A stretch of 64,000 nt of DNA from Bacillus sp. FJAT-45350 (GCF_002335805.1 NZ_NISU01000001.1:1000079-1064078); one strand, 5' to 3'; shown: positions 35,002-43,792, numbered from the stretch's first letter. Numbers and translations: made by a program. Notes: generated by a model not told the origin, from the sequence alone.

Positions 35002-36555
35002 ATGTCGACAACGATTGGTACATTATTTGAGCAAACGGTAAAGAAATACCCTACTAAAGAAGCACTATACTATGTGCAAAAAGACGTTCGGTATAGCTAT
35101 CAAGAATGGGATCAGCAAGTAAACAAGGTAGCTAATGCCTTACTGGATGCAGGTGTAGAAAAGGGAGACCGTATTTCTACGTATCTATTTAATACCGAAG
35201 AATTGGCAACAGTCTATTTCGCTAGTGCAAAGATTGGTGCAGTATTTAACCCGATTAATTTCAGGCTGGCAGCTGATGAATTGAAATTTATTTTGGAAGA
35301 TGCAACTCCAAAAGTTGTTTTATTTGAGAGAGCACTAGCAACTGCAGTAGAGGCAATCCAAGCTCAACTACCTGATAGTTCTTTCTGGTACGTTGACGTG
35401 GACGCTCCTGACTTCGCTGTTAATTATCATGAAAAAGTAGCTGATGCTTCGGATATACGCCCAGAGGTTGAAGTTAATGAAAATGATTTATATGCAATTA
35501 TGTATACGAGTGGCACAACAGGAAGGCCAAAAGGTGTCATGCACCTCCATCGAGATATGGTTGAGCAAAGCTTGATTTTAGTTGCTGGTTCGAAATTGAC
35601 AAGTAATGATCGAGGGTTGGTTACAGCGCCAATGTTTCATTGTGCAGAGTTACATTGTGCTTTTCTCCCAAGAGTGCATATTGGGGCAACAAATATTATT
35701 ACTCATCATTTTGAGCCAAAGCAAACGTTGGAATTGATTGAAAACGAGAAAATCACGTTGTTTTTCTCTGCTCCGACTATGTGGAATATGATGCTACAGG
35801 AAGATTTACAAAAATATAATTTGACATCTTTAAGGATAGGATTGTACGGTGCAGCACCAATGGCACCAGCATTAGTTCAGAAAGTTCATCAAAGCTTCGG
35901 AGTGGCATTAATTCAAGCTTATGGAATGACAGAGATGGGACCTGCCGTAACATTTTTAATGGAAGATGAACAAATAACAAAAGCAGGAGCAGCTGGTCGA
36001 GCGATTCTAAATCATGAAATTCGTGTTGTTCGTCCAAGAGAAGACGGTCGTTCAGAACCAACCGATACTCTATTACCAGGTGAAGCGGGAGAGATTATTG
36101 TTCAAGGGCCATGTATGATGCAAGGATATTTTAATAGAGCAGAAGCGGCTGAAAAATCGATTTATAAAGGCTGGTATTACTCAGGTGATATCGGATACTT
36201 TGACGAAGACGGTTTCCTATGGATTGCTGATCGTGTAGACGACATGATTATTAGCGGTGGTGAAAATATCTACCCACGTGAAGTTGAAGATGTTCTATAT
36301 AATCATTCTGGTGTACTTGATGTAGCAGTTATAGGAGAACCAGATGAAAATTGGGGCGAGCGAGTAACAGCTATTGTAGTGAAAAAGGACCCATCTATTA
36401 CGGAAATCGATTTAGAGAACTATTGTAAAAATAGTGAGGAGTTAGCAGACTATAAGCGACCAAGACGCTATCTATTTACCGAGCAACTCCCAAGGAATGC
36501 TAGTGGAAAAATACAAAAGTTTTTATTGAAGAAGCAACTCGAGCCAAAACAGTAG
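35002..36555 (+). CDS. fatty-acyl-CoA synthetase, second ligase of the operon
   Basis: A 517-residue AMP-forming ligase with YTSGTTGRPKGVMHLH, QAYGMTEMGPAVT, WYYSGDIGYFDEDG, IISGGENIYPREVE and the final LPRNASGKIQK catalytic lysine segment. The start is ATG 35002 after GGAGGG, not an upstream extension inside the thiolase gene. About 30-40 percent identical by eye to the ligase at 31041, so the pair may have different substrates, for instance the imported acid and a ring-opened or side-chain product. Confidence 0.9.
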   Translation: MSTTIGTLFEQTVKKYPTKEALYYVQKDVRYSYQEWDQQVNKVANALLDAGVEKGDRISTYLFNTEELATVYFASAKIGAVFNPINFRLAADELKFILEDATPKVVLFERALATAVEAIQAQLPDSSFWYVDVDAPDFAVNYHEKVADASDIRPEVEVNENDLYAIMYTSGTTGRPKGVMHLHRDMVEQSLILVAGSKLTSNDRGLVTAPMFHCAELHCAFLPRVHIGATNIITHHFEPKQTLELIENEKITLFFSAPTMWNMMLQEDLQKYNLTSLRIGLYGAAPMAPALVQKVHQSFGVALIQAYGMTEMGPAVTFLMEDEQITKAGAAGRAILNHEIRVVRPREDGRSEPTDTLLPGEAGEIIVQGPCMMQGYFNRAEAAEKSIYKGWYYSGDIGYFDEDGFLWIADRVDDMIISGGENIYPREVEDVLYNHSGVLDVAVIGEPDENWGERVTAIVVKKDPSITEIDLENYCKNSEELADYKRPRRYLFTEQLPRNASGKIQKFLLKKQLEPKQ

Positions 36556-36573
36556 ATTGAAAGGGGTGTTTAG

Positions 36574-37686
36574 ATGCTTGATGGGATTCGAATTGTTGAC
36601 TTTTCATTTTATCTACCAGGACCATATGCAACGTTACGCTTAGCCGAAATGGGAGCGGAAGTTATTAAAGTAGAACCACCAGAAGGAGATCCAGCACGTC
36701 TTATTGGTGAAAAGAAAGGCGACGAAGGACTTGTCTTTCTAGCAAATAACAGTAATAAAAAAAGTATCACATTAAATTTAAAAAATTCGTCTGACCAAGA
36801 AAAGGCACGAGAATTAATAAAGACTGCTGATGTGGTTATTGAAAGCTTTCGACCAGGAGTAACGAAAAGATTAGGGATAGATTATGAACGAGCGAAACAA
36901 GTACAGCCTGAGATTATTTATTGCTCAATCTCCGGTTACGGTCAATCTGGAGCTATGAGTTCTTTAGGAAGTCATGACTTGAACTATATGTCCTTAAGCG
37001 GGGCGCTTGCACAATTAAAGTCACAGTCCGGAGAACCAGTTCACCCAACTAATACGTTTGCAGACCTTATCGGTAGTCTTGCTGCAAATGAAGCAATTTT
37101 AAGCGCGTTGTTAAAGAGGGAAAGAACAGGAACAGGAGAATATATTGACCTTGCAATTACAGATGTTATGGCTTCCTTGATGGCGAACCATCTCATGTTT
37201 GAACAGGAAAAAGGAAAGAGCAATGGGATACCACTTCTTGGAGGAGAAATCGTGTCTTACAAGATTTATGAAACAAAAGATAATCGGTACATCAGTTTAG
37301 CGGCACTAGAAAAGAAGTTTTGGGAAAACTTTTGTGCTGAGGTAGGAAGAGAGGATTGGCTGCCACATCATTTTTCACCTGCAGATAATTCAAATGAAAT
37401 TTATCAAGAAATGAAAGAGCTATTTTCTAGTAGAACGATGAAAGAATGGACACAATTTGGGTTAAATGTAGATTGTTGTTTAACACCAATATTAGAAACG
37501 AGAGATTTAGCTGAATCTGATTATTTTAAAGAAAGAGGTAGAATTTTCGATACGGGATGGGGGAGCAAACAAGTAGTAACACAACCACATCCAACGACTT
37601 ATTCTAGAACCCGACCTCCACGAAAAGGCGAACATACAGATGAAATTTTAGCAACTCTAGTAGATTTAAAATCGAACAAATTGTAA
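36574..37686 (+). CDS. class III CoA-transferase (CaiB/BaiF), racemase-like
   Basis: A 370-residue protein with the interlocked-fold hallmarks LDGIRIVDFSFYLPGPYAT, AEVIKVEPPEGDPAR, KSITLNL and SISGYGQSGAM. The HDLNYM segment with His-Asp near residues 131-132 aligns with the active-site His of alpha-methylacyl-CoA racemases; in CoA-transferases the Asp elsewhere forms the anhydride. Either CoA transfer between acids or epimerisation of a 2-methylacyl-CoA is possible. It is followed by a TRAP transporter in the same direction. Confidence 0.85.
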   Translation: MLDGIRIVDFSFYLPGPYATLRLAEMGAEVIKVEPPEGDPARLIGEKKGDEGLVFLANNSNKKSITLNLKNSSDQEKARELIKTADVVIESFRPGVTKRLGIDYERAKQVQPEIIYCSISGYGQSGAMSSLGSHDLNYMSLSGALAQLKSQSGEPVHPTNTFADLIGSLAANEAILSALLKRERTGTGEYIDLAITDVMASLMANHLMFEQEKGKSNGIPLLGGEIVSYKIYETKDNRYISLAALEKKFWENFCAEVGREDWLPHHFSPADNSNEIYQEMKELFSSRTMKEWTQFGLNVDCCLTPILETRDLAESDYFKERGRIFDTGWGSKQVVTQPHPTTYSRTRPPRKGEHTDEILATLVDLKSNKL

Positions 37687-37732
37687 GGTCTTACAAGAAT
37701 AAATAATTTGTTATTTTAAAAGGGGGAAAAAG

Positions 37733-38890
37733 ATGAAGAATTTAAAGAAGAAATTAATGGGAGCTTTATTACTTACGACAGTATTATTAGGTACGGCTTG
37801 TGGTGGGAGTAACGATACGACCACCACTCCTAGTGACAGTGGAGAACAGGAAAATGAAACAAATGAACAACTAAGGCTAAGAGCTTCATCTGGGGCAAGT
37901 GAACTTCATCCGTTTCATATTGGATTCTTAGGACCAATGATGGAGCGTATTGAAGAAGAAACTAACGGAGAACTTAGCTTTGATATTTTTACTTCAGGAG
38001 AATTAGTAGAACTTGGTGGAGAATATGATGCACTTCGTCAAGGGACGATTGATGTTGCGTTGTCTTTATTACCTCCATACGATCCACAGCGATTCCCGTA
38101 TACAGAAGTCGCGATGTTACCTTTATTAGAATCTGATACGAAGATAGCAACTGAAGCAATGCATAATTTAATGAAGAGCGATCACATTCTAGCAGATGGA
38201 AAAACGTACTATGAACTAGAATTTGCTGAGAAAGGATTAGTATCATTTGTAATTCCTGTTACTGAGCCATATGTACTTACAACAACAAACCAAAATAAAA
38301 TTGAAACTGCTGAAGATTTATCAAGAGCGCTTCGTATTCGAAGCTCATCACGAGTTCATGAAATCTTATCAAATAACTTAGGATTTACGTCGGTTTCCAT
38401 TCCTGCAACAGATGCTTATGATGCTCTTAGTCGTGGAGCGATAGATGGAACTCTGCATAGTGTTCATGATTGGCCTGTATTTGGGATAGAAGGAATTTTA
38501 AAGCATTCACTTGAAGGAGCGAATTTTGGTCACTTTGTCGGTCACTTAGCTATGACGGAAGAAACATGGAATAAGATTCCGACAGAAACACAGGAAAAAA
38601 TTCGCCAAGCAGCTGATGAAATTGTGATTTCGGGAACACAAGCCATTTCGGATGCGCAAGAGCGAGGTGCACAAGCCTTTACGGAAAGTGGTGGAGAGTT
38701 TACTCATTTGGAGGATTTAGATCCATCGGTAGTTGCTCTTGTGAATGATGCTATTGTGAATACGTGGTTTGATTGGATAGACACGTTAGAAGAACAAGGT
38801 CATGCAGGACAAGAGATTGCGAAGTTATGGAGAGATTTAGTAGTTGAAGCAGGTGCTACATTGCCCCAAGAAATTATGGACATTCAATAG
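37733..38890 (+). CDS. dctP: TRAP transporter substrate-binding protein (DctP)
   Basis: A 385-residue lipoprotein: signal peptide with lipobox GTAC (Cys23), Ser/Thr/Glu-rich spacer, then the periplasmic-type DctP fold with FTSGELV, LRQGTIDVAL, the ligand-lobe segment LRIRSSSRVHEIL (the Arg that binds the carboxylate in this family) and YDALSRGAIDG. It captures an organic acid outside the membrane for the sodium-driven TRAP permease encoded next. AAGGGGG precedes the start. Confidence 0.93.
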   Translation: MKNLKKKLMGALLLTTVLLGTACGGSNDTTTTPSDSGEQENETNEQLRLRASSGASELHPFHIGFLGPMMERIEEETNGELSFDIFTSGELVELGGEYDALRQGTIDVALSLLPPYDPQRFPYTEVAMLPLLESDTKIATEAMHNLMKSDHILADGKTYYELEFAEKGLVSFVIPVTEPYVLTTTNQNKIETAEDLSRALRIRSSSRVHEILSNNLGFTSVSIPATDAYDALSRGAIDGTLHSVHDWPVFGIEGILKHSLEGANFGHFVGHLAMTEETWNKIPTETQEKIRQAADEIVISGTQAISDAQERGAQAFTESGGEFTHLEDLDPSVVALVNDAIVNTWFDWIDTLEEQGHAGQEIAKLWRDLVVEAGATLPQEIMDIQ

Positions 38891-38899
38891 ATTTTAAAA

Positions 38900-38939
38900 G
38901 GTTAAGCCAAAGGGTAACATTCAACCTTTTGGCTTAACC
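38900..38939 (+). promoter_or_regulatory. intra-operon hairpin after dctP
   Basis: GGTTAAGCCAAAGGGT pairs with AACCTTTTGGCTTAACC and is not followed by a T run. Such hairpins after a binding-protein gene usually stabilise the upstream mRNA and lower the level of the permease message. A second imperfect dyad lies at 38952-38999. Confidence 0.6.
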
Positions 38940-39024
38940 CTATAGACTAATAGGAGGCTGTCTCATAAGGGAAAAAACACCCTTTGATACAGCTTCAATC
39001 TAAAGAAGAGTTGAGGTGAATCAA

Positions 39025-40335
39025 GTGGTCGAAAATATTGCCATTATTGTTGTGCTTTTATTATTTACGGTTTTATTATTATCTGGACAATTTATTAGTT
39101 CACTACTCTTAACATCAGGAATACTTGGCATTTATCTTATAGGTGGAATGTCTTTATTAAATGGATTTATTCAAAGTGAACCTTTTAGTAGAGTTGCCAG
39201 TTACACACTGACCACAGTTCCCCTCTACATTTTGATGGCTCAATTTATTATGCAAGCAGGTATTGTAAAAGATACTTATAACCTTGTTTATAAACTCTCA
39301 AAAGGGAAATCCAGTTTACTAGGAGTATTAACTGTCTTTTTAGGAGGGTTACTAGGAGCTGTATCTGGGTCAGGTACAGCCACTTCAGCAGCGCTAGGGC
39401 AAGTTGCCGTCCCTGAATTAAAAAAGAGAGGTTATCCTGATGGGTTAGCAGCCACACTAGCAGCCGCATCTGGTTCATTATCGGCTATTATTCCACCTAG
39501 TGTCCTTCTCATTTTATACGGTGTCATTGCACAAATTTCAATTGGACAATTATTTGCTGCTGCGTTTATCCCTGGAATCTTACTCATGATTGTCTTCTCT
39601 ATTGTAACTATTGTCTATCTAAGATTATCTAAAATGAATGTAGATTATCCACGGTTAGAAGAGGAAGAAAAAGATACTCCTTATAGCCGGTATATTATTG
39701 TAATGGCTGCTGGACTACTTATCGCAGTTTCAATTTTTGGAGGAATTTATACTGGTAAATTTACACCTACGGAAGCAGGAGCAGTTGGGGCGTTTATAAG
39801 TTTACTAGTTGCGTTAGTCCTTGGAAAAGTGAATAAGAATTTCATTATTACGTCTATGGTAGAAACAAGTAAAGTGACGGTAATGGCGATGCTTATCGTA
39901 ATTGGTGCTACAATTTTCGGTAGGTTCATCTCGCTATCGTTAATACCAAGAAAAATTATTGAATTACTTGGTCCGCTTATGGAATCGCCAATTCTTTTAT
40001 TAATTATTATTTCAATCTTTTACTTCTTCTTGTTCATGTTCATTGAAGGAGTTGCGGTTATTTTGATGACTGTACCAATCATTCTACCAATTATTATCGC
40101 AGCAGGGATAGACCCTATTTGGTTTGGTATCCTCCTTGCGGTCATTTGTACAATCGGTATGATTACCCCACCAGTAGGTATTAGTGTATATGCAGTAGGT
40201 GGAGTTAGTAAAATACCAATTGAGAAAATTTTCCGTACATCTACTGTATTTGCCATTGTTGCAGGAATTGTAGTGGGTGGTCTGCTTATTGCATTTCCAG
40301 AACTTGCTACATGGTTACCAAGTACGATGGAATAA
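39025..40335 (+). CDS. dctM: TRAP transporter large permease (DctM)
   Basis: A 436-residue integral membrane protein with about 12 helices and signatures of DctM: AAASGSLSAIIPPSVLLILYG, GAVSGSGTATSAALGQVAVPELKKRGY and TPPVGISVYAVGGVSK. GTG 39025, with GAGGTG seven bases upstream, is the likely start; GTG 39016 overlaps that site. Gene order here is P-M-Q, while P-Q-M is the more common order. Confidence 0.92.
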   Translation: MVENIAIIVVLLLFTVLLLSGQFISSLLLTSGILGIYLIGGMSLLNGFIQSEPFSRVASYTLTTVPLYILMAQFIMQAGIVKDTYNLVYKLSKGKSSLLGVLTVFLGGLLGAVSGSGTATSAALGQVAVPELKKRGYPDGLAATLAAASGSLSAIIPPSVLLILYGVIAQISIGQLFAAAFIPGILLMIVFSIVTIVYLRLSKMNVDYPRLEEEEKDTPYSRYIIVMAAGLLIAVSIFGGIYTGKFTPTEAGAVGAFISLLVALVLGKVNKNFIITSMVETSKVTVMAMLIVIGATIFGRFISLSLIPRKIIELLGPLMESPILLLIIISIFYFFLFMFIEGVAVILMTVPIILPIIIAAGIDPIWFGILLAVICTIGMITPPVGISVYAVGGVSKIPIEKIFRTSTVFAIVAGIVVGGLLIAFPELATWLPSTME

Positions 40336-40353
40336 TAGAAAGAAGGTGGTAGA

Positions 40354-40878
40354 GTGAAGAGTATATTTTTTAAAATCGAAAAAATACATGAAGTCTTAAA
40401 ATTAATCGGAGTGTATATTAGTGGAATTAGTATTCTAGGGATGATGCTTCTCATAGTTACAGATGTATTTCTTAGAAATGTCTTCACAGCCCCCATTTCA
40501 GGTACCTATGAACTTGTCCAATTTTACTTTATGCCACTAGCTATCTTTCCAGCATTAGCGTACACGTACAGTTCGGGGATCTTACCAAGACTAGGAGAGT
40601 TAATAGAAAAAGCTCCGTTCCGAGTGCAAAATACAGTAACGTATATCTTACTATTTATTGAAATTGTCATCTTTGGATTGTTGATGGTTTATGGTTGGAA
40701 ATTTGCGATGAGTGGATTGAGTGACAAGATGGCTATTCCAATAGGTGGTAGTCTCTTAATTCATTATCCAATATACTTTTTAGTACCAATTGGATTTGGA
40801 CTAGTGTTGGTTGAAGTAATTATAACCTCATGTAAAAGAATATTAAAAATAAATGATGAGGGGTCAGTCCCCCAATAA
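40354..40878 (+). CDS. dctQ: TRAP transporter small permease (DctQ)
   Basis: A 174-residue protein with four predicted membrane helices and the conserved VTDVFLRNVF segment of DctQ. It starts at GTG after AAGGTGG. The last five codons before the stop (GSVPQ) are read from a family B repeat that begins at 40860, so the C-terminus has been replaced or extended by the repeat. Confidence 0.88.
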   Translation: MKSIFFKIEKIHEVLKLIGVYISGISILGMMLLIVTDVFLRNVFTAPISGTYELVQFYFMPLAIFPALAYTYSSGILPRLGELIEKAPFRVQNTVTYILLFIEIVIFGLLMVYGWKFAMSGLSDKMAIPIGGSLLIHYPIYFLVPIGFGLVLVEVIITSCKRILKINDEGSVPQ

Positions 40879-40918
40879 GTTAATACGTTAATAAAGTGGG
40901 GGACTGACCCCCACTTTT
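40860..40918. repeat. family B 57-bp palindromic repeat, full copy with T run
   Basis: GGGGTCAGTCCCCC (40860-40873), then a TTAATACGTTAA linker, then AAAGTGGGGG-loop-CCCCCACTTT (40893-40917) and T run. The right half would terminate the operon. Confidence 0.88.
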
Positions 40919-40926
40919 TAGTTATA

Positions 40927-41016
40927 TTAAAATGTGTAGGCAGACCCTACAATAATAAGCAGGATAAATAATACGACGATTAATGAAAAACCTGTTGTTG
41001 CTGGTACGTGACTCAT
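40927..41016 (-). CDS. YjcZ-family sporulation protein
   Basis: A 29-residue single-helix hydrophobic protein (MSHVPATTGFSLIVV then a Leu/Ile helix and GSAYTF) with GGAGG ahead. The GFxLIVVLFILLIIVGxAY pattern is that of the YjcZ family of small sporulation proteins of Bacillus. Its role within the family is not well defined. A spore-specific promoter is expected upstream, but I cannot place it. Confidence 0.85.
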   Translation of the reverse strand: MSHVPATTGFSLIVVLFILLIIVGSAYTF

Positions 41017-41138
41017 GAAGAATTCCTCCTTTTGAGTGATTACTGTATATAGCTATGTAGAAGTCACTAAATTGGGTGGGCATCTGTCCGGATTTTTAAA
41101 GAAATAGGCGAGTGTCTACGTAATAAAGAGTTAAATAA

Positions 41139-41186
41139 ACCCCTGACCATAAAGCAGTATCAGAGCTTGATGGTCAGGGGTTTTTA
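41139..41186. terminator. orphan terminator-like hairpin
   Basis: CCCCTGACCAT/ATGGTCAGGGG with five T on the plus side. No gene reads into it on the plus strand between 40918 and 41139; nothing else is recognised in 41017-41281. Confidence 0.6.
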
Positions 41187-41281
41187 GTTACAAGCTATAT
41201 AGTTATTAGACATGTCATGTCAACATATGAATGCAACAAGACATGGTAAGTATTTATCATTACCAGAGGGGGCTAACTTAA

Positions 41282-41536
41282 ATGAGTACCGAAACTTTGC
41301 AACAAGTAGGGCCTGATGAAAAAGTTATGTCTGTTAAGGATTGGCTGATCACTTTGATAATATTGGCGATTCCGTTAGTTAATATTGTCATGCTGTTTGT
41401 ATGGGGATTCGGTTCAGATGTTAATAAGAATAAAAAGAATTATTGTAAAGCAACTCTGTTGTTGATGGCGATACTCATTGCGATCTATTTATTATTTACA
41501 GTTTTATTAACTGCGATTTTGTTTACGTTTATGTAG
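41282..41536 (+). CDS. small two-helix membrane protein
   Basis: An 84-residue protein with two hydrophobic helices (about 21-43 and 57-80), joined by a basic, Asn/Lys-rich loop (SDVNKNKKNYCK). The VKDWLITLIILAIPLVNIVMLFVWGFG opening is common to a family of unnamed small membrane proteins in Firmicutes. GAGGGGGC precedes the start. No function can be given. Confidence 0.72.
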   Translation: MSTETLQQVGPDEKVMSVKDWLITLIILAIPLVNIVMLFVWGFGSDVNKNKKNYCKATLLLMAILIAIYLLFTVLLTAILFTFM

Positions 41537-41559
41537 GGGGGTTATAAATTAGAAGATGC

Positions 41560-41617
41560 GGGGTCAGTCCCCTAGTGAGTTAATGCGTTAATAAAGTGGG
41601 GGACTGACCCCCACTTT
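41560..41617. repeat. family B 57-bp palindromic repeat, full copy
   Basis: GGGGTCAGTCCCCT, a TTAATGCGTTAA linker and the AAAGTGGGGG/CCCCCACTTT hairpin. It lies between two convergent genes. Confidence 0.88.
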
Positions 41618-41622
41618 AACTT

Positions 41623-42582
41623 CTATTCCTCAATCACTTTAGCTATAAAATCCTTTAGCCGTTGCTCGTATTTTTCAGTTGCAACAGTATAGGATTTAAT
41701 ATGGCCAGCATAAGGCACAGTCCATAATTCTTTTTCTCCACTTGCAGCTTCATAAATATGATGGGCCATTGAAGTAGGGACAAGCTCATCTTTTTCACCA
41801 TGTATGATCAATAAAGGACGAGTGTTTTTTTCTACTTGGTTTAGTACAGAGGCTTCACCGAATGTAAACCCAGCTCGTACATTCGTAATCGCACTTGTAA
41901 CAGGCACCATAGGGAAAGCTGGTAGGTTATATAAATGCTTAAGCTGATACGTCAGTATATCTTTGGCTGAAGTATACCCACTATCTGCAATGATTCCTTT
42001 CACCTCTTGAGGTAATTTCTCGCCACTGGTCATTAATACAGTCGCAGCACCCATTGAAGTTCCATGAAGTAGGATATGCTTGCTGTTTTTTTTATCGATA
42101 AGTACCTGAATCCATTGTTGATAATCTAGTCGGTCATGCCAGCCAAAGCCAATATAATCACCCTCGCTTTTTCCATGGCCTCTGGAGTCAGGCAGTAAAA
42201 TATTGAAACCCTGATTATAGTAAAACTGGACAAATTCTTTCATGGACTCTCGATCATTTCGAAAACCGTGAGCAAGTATAACCGTTTTGCCAGTTGTCTT
42301 TTCATTCTCTAGAAATAAAGCCTCAAGTAAAAGACCATCCTCTGAAGTAATCGTTTCTATTTTAAATTCTTGGTTATCAAACCATTGAATAGCTTCATCA
42401 ATTTTATTTTGGTTATTCGTTGATACTGGGACGACGTCTGTTTCCTTATGGAGTTCAACTATCTGACCTCGTTTTATGGCTTCACTGTAAAAATGATTTC
42501 CTGCAATAACTAACCCTAAAGCTATTAAGACTGTAAAGCTACTTCCTGTGACAATAATCTTTTTCAAAAAACCTCTCTCCAT
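41623..42582 (-). CDS. membrane-anchored alpha/beta hydrolase
   Basis: A 319-residue hydrolase with an N-terminal membrane helix (about 10-28) and an extracytoplasmic catalytic domain. The oxyanion HGFRNDR is at about 104-110, LPDSRGHGKSEG follows, the nucleophile elbow GTSMGAA holds Ser near residue 173, the acid is in HGEKDELVP and the His in PYAGHIKSY. It resembles the Bacillus YqkD/YhfE-like serine hydrolases. The substrate is unknown. An overlap with the family B repeat marks its 3' side. Confidence 0.87.
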   Translation of the reverse strand: MERGFLKKIIVTGSSFTVLIALGLVIAGNHFYSEAIKRGQIVELHKETDVVPVSTNNQNKIDEAIQWFDNQEFKIETITSEDGLLLEALFLENEKTTGKTVILAHGFRNDRESMKEFVQFYYNQGFNILLPDSRGHGKSEGDYIGFGWHDRLDYQQWIQVLIDKKNSKHILLHGTSMGAATVLMTSGEKLPQEVKGIIADSGYTSAKDILTYQLKHLYNLPAFPMVPVTSAITNVRAGFTFGEASVLNQVEKNTRPLLIIHGEKDELVPTSMAHHIYEAASGEKELWTVPYAGHIKSYTVATEKYEQRLKDFIAKVIEE

Positions 42583-42785
42583 TCTTTCATCTTGTACTTG
42601 TTTAATCGCCGTTTATCGTGTGAAAAGGATAGAACAAGTAAGTTAATTGCAAGTATATCATAATCAAAAACTGTGAGGACGGCATAGTTATTTTTTTTTT
42701 GTTAAGTATTTAAAATGAAAGGGATAGTTTTCCAATATAACACACACTCTATTCATGTACCTTAATGTGAAAGGATGATAACTAT

Positions 42786-43094
42786 ATGGATCGATTTGAA
42801 CAAGTGTACAACGATTATAAGAAGCAAGGTCAAGAGCAAGCAAAAATGGAATATGATCCTACCGCAAGCGATGGAAAGGAACAAGTTGTCGCAGTAAGAA
42901 AAAATGACGATGGAGATATCATTGCGATTAAAACAGAGTCGGGGAGAGAGCTTGATTATGTAACAGCTCTTCAAGAAGCAAAAGAAGGGAACTTGGCACA
43001 TGTCGATGTGTTCCATAAATATGGTCGGGATATTTTACGTAGCGAACCAGACGGTATTCAAGAAAATAATTTAGATAATTTACCACAATTTTAG
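42786..43094 (+). CDS. DUF3892 protein
   Basis: A 102-residue acidic protein. An N-terminal helix is followed by a strand-turn-strand unit VVAVRKNDDGDIIAIKTESGRELDYVTALQEAKEGNLAHVDVFHKYG, which is the DUF3892 signature. AAAGGATGATA precedes the start. A 17-base leader CTATTCATGTACCTTAA (42749-42765) recurs upstream at 21211 with a matching 3' hairpin but no gene. Function unknown. Confidence 0.82.
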   Translation: MDRFEQVYNDYKKQGQEQAKMEYDPTASDGKEQVVAVRKNDDGDIIAIKTESGRELDYVTALQEAKEGNLAHVDVFHKYGRDILRSEPDGIQENNLDNLPQF

Positions 43095-43118
43095 AATGTG
43101 TTAATTAAGCCTAAAAAA

Positions 43119-43150
43119 ATGCCCAATACCTACATAGAAAAGGTATTGGG
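43119..43150 (-). terminator. terminator of CWC gene (and of DUF3892 leader type)
   Basis: GCCCAATACCT/AGGTATTGGGC stem; on the minus strand a seven-T run follows. The same hairpin sequence is at 21253. Confidence 0.8.
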
Positions 43151-43169
43151 CTAACAAGTGGCACACGCA

Positions 43170-43361
43170 CTATGAATTCTCTTTAAATTTTTCAAGACAG
43201 TTTTTACATATACACGTTTTCCTACGATGTTCTGGAGGCACGAGTTCCAATATCTCTTTAGGAAACTTTTCATCATTACACCAGCAACCTTCAGCTTTGG
43301 AGCAATCATTGCTACTCCCACACAGCGGACAGGATTTTGAATTAACTTCAACATAAACCAC
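43170..43361 (-). CDS. cysteine-rich CWC-family protein
   Basis: A 63-residue protein with eight cysteines arranged CPLCGSSNDC, CWCND and CICKNCLEKF, matching the cysteine-rich CWC family of small zinc-binding proteins. The GTG start at 43361 has AAGGA upstream; the overlapping frame to 43369 gives no recognisable protein and is rejected. Function unknown. Confidence 0.82.
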   Translation of the reverse strand: MVYVEVNSKSCPLCGSSNDCSKAEGCWCNDEKFPKEILELVPPEHRRKTCICKNCLEKFKENS

Positions 43362-43476
43362 ATCAACACATCCTTTTTTCAGTTTAAATGAGATTCATAG
43401 AACAAATGATTTCTTCCATCCTATTATTTTCGCTATAATAAGATCATATATTGTAACGCTAAAGGAGGCAATAAAT

Positions 43477-43716
43477 TTGAGTAAACAAGTGATTGTATAT
43501 TCAGCGGAAGATTGTGTTGAGTGTACTTATGTTAAAAAAGCGCTAACAGAAGAAGGCATACCATTTGAGGTAAGGGATATTATGAAAAATAAAGAATACC
43601 GTGAAGAGGTTGAGAAATTTGGGTTTATGGGGATACCTGTAACTGTAGTTGGGGACCGTGCTATCAAAGGATTCACACCAGAGTTAAATGAATTAATAGA
43701 ATCTGTAAAGAAATAA
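43477..43716 (+). CDS. glutaredoxin-like protein
   Basis: A 79-residue thioredoxin-fold protein: strand VIVYSAEDC, redox motif CVEC (C13, C16), then FEVRDI, cis-Pro in GIPVTV and GFTPELNELI. Length and lack of other domains match small glutaredoxin/NrdH-type proteins. It could reduce the class I ribonucleotide reductase encoded 4 kb away, but that reductase has its own flavodoxin in the operon and the link is only suggestive. AAAGGAGG precedes the start. Confidence 0.85.
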   Translation: MSKQVIVYSAEDCVECTYVKKALTEEGIPFEVRDIMKNKEYREEVEKFGFMGIPVTVVGDRAIKGFTPELNELIESVKK

Positions 43717-43722
43717 AATCAA

Positions 43723-43770
43723 AAGGGTGTTCTAAGAGGTAGATAGATACCTTCTTAGACACCCCTTATC
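43723..43770. terminator. terminator between glutaredoxin and hydrolase genes
   Basis: GGGTGTTCTAAGA/TCTTAGACACCCC stem, imperfect, between the convergent genes. Confidence 0.7.
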
Positions 43771-43792
43771 TAATTTTACTCCGTTAACTCAC

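Noticed and set aside
43151-43369. A 72-codon frame on the minus strand
   Set aside because: It is out of phase with the CWC-family gene, whose eight paired cysteines identify the true frame.
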